Assembly: GCF_015595035.1 (NCBI RefSeq)
Contig: NZ_JADNRN010000001.1
Location: forward strand, 682,001 to 746,000
Direction: 5' to 3'
Source of the DNA: Marinibium conchae
Lineage (GTDB): Bacteria; Pseudomonadota; Gammaproteobacteria; Enterobacterales; Alteromonadaceae
DNA length: 64,000 nt
In this document: piece after piece, positions 58,062-64,000 of the stretch
How the letters are laid out: each line of letters starts with the position of its first letter
How positions within the stretch are numbered: the stretch's first letter is position 1
The notes under the pieces: generated by a model
The model's database searches: none
What the model saw: the letters and a program-made list of their open reading frames with translations, nothing else
What the model was told of the DNA's origin: nothing
Program-made: the position numbers and the translations under genes

Positions 58062-58107
58062 TTTTTGATATCGAATATCCCTTTTTTATTCCATAACGGA
58101 GGCAGTT

Positions 58108-58491
58108 TTGGATAAGAACATGAAAATCTTAGTTGTTGATGACTTTTCGACAATGAGACGCATCATTAAAAATTTGTTGAAAGATCTGGGTTTCACCAGC
58201 ATCCAAGAAGCAGACGACGGTAATACAGCATTGCCAATGCTCCAACAGGGTGATTTTGACTTTGTTGTGACAGATTGGAATATGCCTGGAATGCAGGGTA
58301 TTGATTTGTTGAGGGCGATACGCTCCGACGACAACTTAAAACATCTTCCTGTGTTAATGGTGACTGCCGAAGCGAAGAAAGAGCAAATAGTTGCTGCTGC
58401 CCAAGCGGGTGTTAATGGCTATGTCGTTAAACCCTTCACTGCGGCAACATTGAAAGAGAAACTAGATAAGATATTCGAACGTCTAGGATAA
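58108..58491 (+). CDS. cheY: Chemotaxis response regulator CheY
   Basis: A 127-residue receiver protein. The acidic pocket is in [10 protein letters not shown], the phosphorylated Asp in VTDWNMPGM, the Thr in [10 protein letters not shown] and the Lys in [11 protein letters not shown] start is preferred because CGGAGG ends five bases before it; the ATG at 58120 would be 17 bases away. It binds FliM when phosphorylated. Confidence 0.97.
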   Translation: MDKNMKILVVDDFSTMRRIIKNLLKDLGFTSIQEADDGNTALPMLQQGDFDFVVTDWNMPGMQGIDLLRAIRSDDNLKHLPVLMVTAEAKKEQIVAAAQAGVNGYVVKPFTAATLKEKLDKIFERLG

Positions 58492-58519
58492 ACAGCGATA
58501 CTTCAAGGGGTAACGTTGT

Positions 58520-59278
58520 ATGACAACGAATAACCGAGATATGGTTTCGCTCGAAGAGGCGAAGCTATTAGTAGAATATTTAGAAAACGGTGACCGAGAA
58601 CAGGCTAATGCGCTCGTTGATACGATCACCATGAGAGAGTCTATCGAGCTTTTTTCAGAGGTCGGTAAATTAACACGTCAACTGCATGATTCATTGAATT
58701 CTTTCCAAGTTGACGAGAAAATTACAAATATCACCCAAGATGCCATTCCTGATGCGCGTTCACGTCTAACCTACGTAATCGAAGAAACCGAAAAAGCCGC
58801 GAACTCGACAATGGATGCCGTTGAAAAGAGCATGCCATTAGCGGAAGGTCTAAATGATCGCCTCACCAAGATTATGCCAGAATGGCAAAAATTAATGGGT
58901 AGACAAATGGAGTTAGGTGAGTTTAAAACACTATGCACTGACCTAGATAAGCTGCTTGCTGATGCAACTGCTGATTCTGCTCAATTAAATTCTCTACTCA
59001 CTGAAGTGCTTATGGCTCAGGGCTATCAAGACCTTACAGGTCAGGTAATTAGACGCGTCATTGAACTAGTAAAAGAAGTCGAAGACAACCTTGTGTCTAT
59101 GCTCACTGCCTTTGGTGATACTCAAGAAATAAAACAAACTGAAGATAATGCTCAAAGTTCTAAGAAAGAGACCGATACAGTTAAAGCCGAAGGGCCGATT
59201 ATCGATGCAGAAAATCGTAATGACGTAGTTAGTGGGCAAGATGACGTCGACGATTTACTGTCCAGTTTAGGGTTTTAG
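58520..59278 (+). CDS. cheZ: CheY-P phosphatase CheZ
   Basis: A 252-residue helical protein that removes phosphate from CheY. The catalytic Gln is in the LMAQGYQDLTGQVIRRVIEL helix. The C-terminal peptide DDVDDLLSSLGF is the CheY-docking tail. It lies 28 bases after cheY and 12 before cheA. Confidence 0.96.
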   Translation: MTTNNRDMVSLEEAKLLVEYLENGDREQANALVDTITMRESIELFSEVGKLTRQLHDSLNSFQVDEKITNITQDAIPDARSRLTYVIEETEKAANSTMDAVEKSMPLAEGLNDRLTKIMPEWQKLMGRQMELGEFKTLCTDLDKLLADATADSAQLNSLLTEVLMAQGYQDLTGQVIRRVIELVKEVEDNLVSMLTAFGDTQEIKQTEDNAQSSKKETDTVKAEGPIIDAENRNDVVSGQDDVDDLLSSLGF

Positions 59279-59290
59279 GGGAGCCGACGA

Positions 59291-61519
59291 ATGTCGTTTG
59301 AAGTTGACGAAGAGATATTACAAGATTTTCTAGTGGAAGCTGGAGAGATTCTTGAACAACTCCAAGAGCAACTTGTTGATCTAGAGAATAATCCAGAAGA
59401 TAGTGATTTACTCAACGCTATCTTTCGAGGTTATCATACAGTTAAGGGCGGCGCAGGTTTCCTCGCACTCACTGAACTAGTCGACATTTGCCACGGAGCT
59501 GAAAATGTATTCGATATTATGCGCAATGGACAACGCACGTTAACGCCAGAACTCATGGACACTATTCTTCAAGCCACTGATGTGGTTGTAGATATGTTCG
59601 AAAAAGTTAAAAATCGCGAGCCTTTAGAAGCAGCGCCTGATGAATTAATTCAAGTGTTGCACAAACTCAGCAATCCAAATACACCTGATTCAGAAATTTT
59701 CGGCGGCGCTGATGATGGCGCTGATGACAATGAACAATCTACTGATTCCCAAGAAGTCGTTGAAGCAATAGATAACGACACTGCTGACGAAGATGAGTTA
59801 GTCATCGAAGACGACGAAAACGATTCACAGATTGACGAAATCACCGAAGACGAATTTGAGGCTCTCCTCGATGAGTTGCATGGCAATGCTGCTCCAAACA
59901 AAACCGACGATGCTAAGCCTTCCGCAGCGGTAGATACCTCAGGTGACGATATAACCGATGATGAGTTCGAAGCACTTCTAGACGACCTGCACGGTAAGGG
60001 GTCATTTAAAGCGGAAGACAAAAGCGTTAAAGTTGAGGCTGAAAACAACGCGAATCCTGATGAAATTACCGACGATGAATTTGAAGCGCTGTTAGACCAA
60101 TTGCATGGTGAAGGTCAAGGCCCGAAAGTAGCGGCTACGCCACCGAAAAAGGACAGTGAAGCTGCCACCGACAAGAAGGTCAACGATGCTAAGAGCACAG
60201 ATAAGAAAGCTGAAAAGCCGCCCACGAAGCCAGTCGTAAAAGAAGATAAAGCGCCTACTAGTTCACCAGCGCCTGCGGCCAAAGCGGCAGCAAAAAAACC
60301 GGCCGCACCTGCCAAACCAGCGAAGAAAGATGACAAGAAAGCCAGTGCTGCTGCTCCTCAAGCCGAGACAACCGTTAGGGTTGATACGAAACGCCTTGAT
60401 CAAATAATGAACATGGTTGGCGAATTAGTGTTGGTGCGCAACCGTTTGTTGAGTTTGGGTATCAATAACGCCGACGAGAGTATGACTAAGGCGATTGCTA
60501 ATCTTGACGTGGTAACAGGTGATCTGCAGGGCGCAGTCATGAAAACCCGCATGCAACCAATCAAAAAGGTATTTGGGCGTTTTCCTCGAGTTGTTCGCGA
60601 TTTAGCCCGAACTCTGAAAAAAGAAATTACGCTTCAGCTTGAAGGTGAAGAAACTGATTTAGATAAGAACTTGGTGGAAGCCTTGGCCGATCCACTTGTT
60701 CACTTAGTTAGAAACTCTGTTGATCATGGTATCGAAATGCCAGATGAGCGCGAGGCTGCGGGCAAACCACGTATGGGCACGGTGAAGCTATCGGCTTCTC
60801 AAGAAGGTGACCACATACTGCTTACTATTGATGATGATGGTAAAGGGATGGACCCTGAAAAGTTAAAAGAGATCGCTATTAGTCGAGGTGTATTAGACGC
60901 AGACTCAGCAGCTAGAATGTCAGATGTAGAGGCATTTAACTTAATTTTTGCTCCAGGCTTCTCAACTAAGGTTGAGATAAGTGATATCTCAGGCCGTGGC
61001 GTTGGTATGGATGTAGTCAAGACTAAAATCAACCAACTTAATGGCTCAGTCAATATTAATTCAGAGCTTGGTAAAGGCACTGTTTTAGAAATAAAGGTAC
61101 CTTTGACCTTAGCAATATTACCCACATTAATGATAGTGGTTGGCGAGCAAACCTTTGCCTTACCTTTGGGGTCGGTGAATGAAATCATTAATATGGATAT
61201 TAGTAAAACAAATACGGTAGATGGTCAGTTGACCATGATTGTGCGCTCCAAAGCGATACCTCTCTTCTATTTAGGGGATTGGCTAAATAGATTACCCAGT
61301 AATTCTGACCGCGCAAAAGGGCATGTCGTTGTGGTACAAATTGGTACTCAGCAAGTTGGCTTTGTCGTAGATTCCTTAATCGGACAAGAAGAGGTAGTAA
61401 TCAAGCCCCTAGATGCTTTACTTCAAGGTACAGCGGGAATGGCTGGCGCGACAATAACCTCCGACGGTGGCATCGCGTTAATTTTAGATATACCGAGTTT
61501 ACTGAAACGTTACGCCTAA
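59291..61519 (+). CDS. cheA: Chemotaxis kinase CheA with triple peptide repeat
   Basis: A 742-residue kinase. The Hpt domain has His49 in FRGYHTVKGGAGFL. A long acidic linker (about 140-360) contains three copies of a 17-residue block: 59834-59884 (EITEDEFEALLDELHG), 59945-59995 (DITDDEFEALLDDLHG) and 60059-60109 (EITDDEFEALLDQLHG). It is followed by a Lys/Ala/Pro-rich stretch, a dimerisation helix, an ATPase domain (HLVRNSVDHGIEMP, SDISGRGVGMDVV) and a CheW-like domain. No P2 domain is recognisable in the linker. It phosphorylates CheY and CheB. Confidence 0.97.
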   Translation: MSFEVDEEILQDFLVEAGEILEQLQEQLVDLENNPEDSDLLNAIFRGYHTVKGGAGFLALTELVDICHGAENVFDIMRNGQRTLTPELMDTILQATDVVVDMFEKVKNREPLEAAPDELIQVLHKLSNPNTPDSEIFGGADDGADDNEQSTDSQEVVEAIDNDTADEDELVIEDDENDSQIDEITEDEFEALLDELHGNAAPNKTDDAKPSAAVDTSGDDITDDEFEALLDDLHGKGSFKAEDKSVKVEAENNANPDEITDDEFEALLDQLHGEGQGPKVAATPPKKDSEAATDKKVNDAKSTDKKAEKPPTKPVVKEDKAPTSSPAPAAKAAAKKPAAPAKPAKKDDKKASAAAPQAETTVRVDTKRLDQIMNMVGELVLVRNRLLSLGINNADESMTKAIANLDVVTGDLQGAVMKTRMQPIKKVFGRFPRVVRDLARTLKKEITLQLEGEETDLDKNLVEALADPLVHLVRNSVDHGIEMPDEREAAGKPRMGTVKLSASQEGDHILLTIDDDGKGMDPEKLKEIAISRGVLDADSAARMSDVEAFNLIFAPGFSTKVEISDISGRGVGMDVVKTKINQLNGSVNINSELGKGTVLEIKVPLTLAILPTLMIVVGEQTFALPLGSVNEIINMDISKTNTVDGQLTMIVRSKAIPLFYLGDWLNRLPSNSDRAKGHVVVVQIGTQQVGFVVDSLIGQEEVVIKPLDALLQGTAGMAGATITSDGGIALILDIPSLLKRYA

Positions 61520-61541
61520 ATAGCGCATCTCATACACAATC

Positions 61542-61566
61542 AAAGGCGAGCACGATGCTCGCTTTT
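61542..61566 (+). terminator. Intercistronic hairpin between cheA and cheB
   Basis: GCGAGCA (61546-61552) pairs with TGCTCGC (61556-61562) around a three-base loop, extended by A-T pairs. Only four T follow. It may be a leaky terminator or an mRNA-stabilising hairpin. Confidence 0.5.
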
Positions 61567-61577
61567 AGGGATTAGGA

Positions 61578-62663
61578 ATGGCTTACCGAGTATTAATTGT
61601 TGATGACTCCGCATTTTATCGACGGCGTTTGTCTAGTATGCTCGAACAAGATCCCAACATCGTCGTAGTAGGGCAAGCGGTTGATGGTAAAGATGCCATT
61701 GCAAAAACCGCAGAGCTGCAACCAGATGTGATCACAATGGATGTTGAAATGCCGGTAATGGACGGTATATCGGCAGTAAGCGCGATAATGCAAAATACAC
61801 CCACTCCTATCTTAATGTTCTCTTCCCTTACTCACAGTGGTGCGCAAGAAACTCTTGATGCGCTTGCCGCAGGCGCAATCGATTTTTTACCTAAAAAGTT
61901 TGACGAGATTAGTAAAGAACGCCCCGAGGCTATTCGATTACTGCAACATAAGTTGAAGTCGGTTGCGAGATCGCGGCGAAAAGCGCGAGTAAGACAGCCA
62001 TTACTTAGTTCATCAAAGTACAAACTGACTAAACACGGTGTGCCAGATACCACTGTTGAGCCTCTTCCCCCCTCTGGTAAACACTACAAATTACTTGTCG
62101 TTGGCGCGAGCACTGGCGGCCCCGTCGCATTACAGACAGTAATAAGCGCTTTACCAGCTAATTTTGCTCACCCTGTTTTGTTGGTGCAGCATATGCCAAG
62201 TACTTTTACCAAAGCCTTTGCGGAGCGTTTGGATAAATATTCAAAGATAAGTGTCAGCTTGGCTAAAGATGGTGATCGGCTCAAGCCCGGTCACGCCTAT
62301 CTTGCTGAGGGCGGTAAGCAAATGTCGCTCACCGGCAAAGGCATATTCTCTAAAATTAAAATTAGTGATGCACCACGCGACCAAAAGTTGCATTTTCATC
62401 CAAGTATCGATTTTACGCTGGCTTCTGTTGCTCAGTCGTTTGCCGGAGAGGTACTCTTTACTGTACTCACAGGAATGGGAAGCGATGGTGCCTCCGGTGC
62501 AAAGCAAATAAAATTGAAGGGTGCCACGGTGTGGGCTCAAGACGAAGCAACGAGTGTTATATATGGCATGCCAAAAGCCGTGGGTGAGTCGGGTGTTTGT
62601 GATAGAGTGATCCCACTAGATAATATAGCCAAGCACATAATAGTGGAAATGAAATCCTCGTGA
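61578..62663 (+). CDS. cheB: Chemoreceptor methylesterase CheB
   Basis: A 361-residue receiver plus methylesterase. The receiver Asp is in VITMDVEMPVMDG. The catalytic Ser is in VVGASTGGPVALQ, the His in LVQHMPSTFTKAF and the Asp in LTGMGSDGASG. The linker (about 130-165) is basic. It is followed by the parC-like gene with an overlap of four bases. Confidence 0.97.
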   Translation: MAYRVLIVDDSAFYRRRLSSMLEQDPNIVVVGQAVDGKDAIAKTAELQPDVITMDVEMPVMDGISAVSAIMQNTPTPILMFSSLTHSGAQETLDALAAGAIDFLPKKFDEISKERPEAIRLLQHKLKSVARSRRKARVRQPLLSSSKYKLTKHGVPDTTVEPLPPSGKHYKLLVVGASTGGPVALQTVISALPANFAHPVLLVQHMPSTFTKAFAERLDKYSKISVSLAKDGDRLKPGHAYLAEGGKQMSLTGKGIFSKIKISDAPRDQKLHFHPSIDFTLASVAQSFAGEVLFTVLTGMGSDGASGAKQIKLKGATVWAQDEATSVIYGMPKAVGESGVCDRVIPLDNIAKHIIVEMKSS

Positions 62664-63430
62664 ACATTTGGACGGTGGCAAATCAAAAGGGTGGCGTCGG
62701 GAAAACCACTTCGGCGGTGACTATCGGCGGAATTTTGGCGCAACAAAAAAATCGCGTTTTACTCGTTGATACTGATCCCCATGCCTCATTGAGTTACTAT
62801 TTTGGTATCGACTCTGAAACACTCAATTCAAGTATTTATGATGTGTTCGCTGAGCCAGCGGATTTTTTAGGCGCAAGCCTGCTTGATGTTTTATGTCCCA
62901 CTGAACTTAAGGGCTTGCAGGTTTTGCCGGCAACGATGGCGTTAGCAACCCTTGATCGAAAAATGGGCATGGAGAGCGGGAAAGGGCTAATATTAAAAAA
63001 AGCGCTTAAATCAATTGAAGCTCATTTCGATTATGTGGTCATTGATTGCCCGCCTATTTTGGGAGTATCGATGGTTAACGCGCTTGCTTGCAGTTCGAGA
63101 ATTATTGTGCCTGTGCAAACTGAGCATTTAGCTCTTAAAGGTTTAGATCGTATGATGCGTACCCTGCAAATTATGCGTAAAACCATGCCTGCAGACGTTC
63201 CCATTAGTATCATCGCGACGATGTTTGACCGACGGGTCAACGCTACTATTACAGCATACAACAAGCTCAAAGAAGACTATCCAGATTATCTGTGGAGAGG
63301 TTTTATACCGGTTGATACGAGGCTTAGAGACGCCAGTGAAGCTAGGGTGCCAGCGTCGGTATTTGCACCCAAGTGCAGAGGCGTGTTTGCTTATCAAAAG
63401 TGGTTAAAGGACATTAGCAGTGAAGGATAA
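62660..63430 (+). CDS. ParA-type ATPase of polar chemotaxis arrays (ParC-like)
   Basis: A 256-residue ParA/Soj-type ATPase with the deviant Walker A QKGGVGKTTSAVTIGG and IDCPPILG in its Walker B region. It starts with GTG inside the cheB end. The order cheA-cheB-parA-type-CheW-domain gene is that of Vibrio parC/parP, which place chemotaxis arrays at the cell pole. The name ParC is from this context, not from sequence alone. Confidence 0.9.
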   Translation: MNIWTVANQKGGVGKTTSAVTIGGILAQQKNRVLLVDTDPHASLSYYFGIDSETLNSSIYDVFAEPADFLGASLLDVLCPTELKGLQVLPATMALATLDRKMGMESGKGLILKKALKSIEAHFDYVVIDCPPILGVSMVNALACSSRIIVPVQTEHLALKGLDRMMRTLQIMRKTMPADVPISIIATMFDRRVNATITAYNKLKEDYPDYLWRGFIPVDTRLRDASEARVPASVFAPKCRGVFAYQKWLKDISSEG

Positions 63431-64000
63431 AAACGAATTTGCCAAAGAAAGTGTGGTAGAGGATTATCTCAATGATTTACTCCTTGATAGCGATACCGAT
63501 GAGAGCCACGAGACAAGGGCCCAAAAGTTATTGGATAGAGCGGCTGCTTCCTTAGTCGAAACATCCATTAATACCGATGCTAACATTCACACCAAAGAAG
63601 ACACGCAGACAGAAACTGAGCATAGGCTTAATGAGAGCAACGACAGTGCTGACGAATTTGTTGAAGATGAATATAAAGAAATTACGGCTCAGGTCGACAT
63701 AGATACTAGTAAAGTAGAGTTTGTTGCACCACTGAGCATGAAAGACTCGCTTGCAGAACGTTTTCAAGCTTTGTTTTTTGAGGTTGCCGGTTTAACCTTA
63801 GCCGTGCCCTTGATAGAGTTGGGTGGTATTCATCAAATAGCCAAAGTGTCGCCAATGATAGGTAAGCCTGATTGGTTCATGGGTGTGATGATAAAAAACG
63901 ATGATAAATTTAACGTTGTAGATTCAGCTAAATGGGTGATGCCAGAGAAGTGTACAAATGAATTATTGGACTCATTGGATTATCAATTTCTCATTAATTT
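63420..64000 (+). CDS. CheW-domain ParP-like protein (partial, cut by window end)
   Basis: Reading from GTG at 63420, which overlaps the parC-like stop by 11 bases, gives at least 193 residues without a stop. The first 110 are acidic and Asp/Glu/Thr-rich. A CheW-like domain then begins (LFFEVAGLTLAVPLIELGG, DWFMGVMIKND). The context fits ParP, which couples ParC to CheA. The C-terminus is outside the window. Confidence 0.85.
   Translation, partial: MKDKNEFAKESVVEDYLNDLLLDSDTDESHETRAQKLLDRAAASLVETSINTDANIHTKEDTQTETEHRLNESNDSADEFVEDEYKEITAQVDIDTSKVEFVAPLSMKDSLAERFQALFFEVAGLTLAVPLIELGGIHQIAKVSPMIGKPDWFMGVMIKNDDKFNVVDSAKWVMPEKCTNELLDSLDYQFLIN

Noticed and set aside
58067-58087. Possible terminator between fliA and cheY
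   Set aside because: The stem is only five A-T-rich pairs (GATAT/ATATC) before six T; too weak to call.
63552-63767. Minus-strand 71-codon frame near the window end
   Set aside because: It is the shadow of the ParP-like gene, which reads through on the plus strand with clear CheW-like sequence.

Overview
The window is almost entirely a polar-flagellum and chemotaxis locus of a marine-type gammaproteobacterium. The gene order matches Vibrio, Shewanella and Alteromonas relatives: flagellins, flaG-fliDS, flrABC, fliEFGHIJKLMNOPQR-flhB, flhAFG-fliA, cheYZAB and a parC/parP-like pair. Together with the many GTG and TTG starts, this suggests an Alteromonadales member. The genus cannot be fixed from this sequence alone.

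Layout. Positions 1-2 kb hold two minus-strand accessory genes: a cupredoxin-like secreted protein and a sialidase-like propeller. Positions 2-6 kb carry three tandem flagellins separated by structured, gene-free spacers of about 450-500 bases. A minus-strand S9 peptidase and a small membrane protein (6-8.6 kb) split this array from a fourth flagellin, which leads flaG-fliD-fliS-fliT-like. Positions 12.6-29.5 kb are a tightly coupled glycosylation island. It contains an unusually long Maf glycosyltransferase, a complete pseudaminic-acid pathway (pseB, C, F, I, G, H), a GT9-like protein, and a lipid-type module (acyl carrier protein, ketoreductase-type SDR, an adenylate ligase fused to a LuxE-like domain, and a LuxC-like acyl reductase). 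It ends with a LicD-like transferase. A divergent fifth flagellin with its own sigma-28 promoter closes the island. Positions 30.6-35 kb are the regulators flrA and flrBC, and 35.2-49.4 kb the basal-body, motor and export genes. A gene-free patch with tandem repeats and a nested inverted repeat follows, then a periplasmic-sensor diguanylate cyclase. Positions 52.8-64 kb hold flhA-flhF-flhG-fliA, cheY-cheZ-cheA-cheB, a parC-like ATPase and the start of a parP-like CheW-domain gene cut by the window edge.

Regulation visible in the DNA fits the usual flagellar cascade. FlrA is the master activator. Sigma-54 type -24/-12 elements with GG-N10-GC spacing precede flrB, fliE and fliK, with a weaker one before flhA. 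Sigma-28 type elements precede flagellins 1, 2 and 4 and the divergent flagellin. FlrA keeps the residues used by FleQ-type proteins to bind cyclic di-GMP, and a diguanylate cyclase with an intact active site lies inside the locus.

The least ordinary part is the acyl activation and reduction module next to the pseudaminic-acid genes. It suggests that the flagellin glycan carries, or is built with, a fatty-acyl-derived or aldehyde-derived group, possibly with a LicD-type phosphodiester. That is inference from domains and gene order only. Other notable items are three FliM-like peptide repeats in the CheA linker, the structured spacers after each flagellin, and the nested inverted repeat after flhB.
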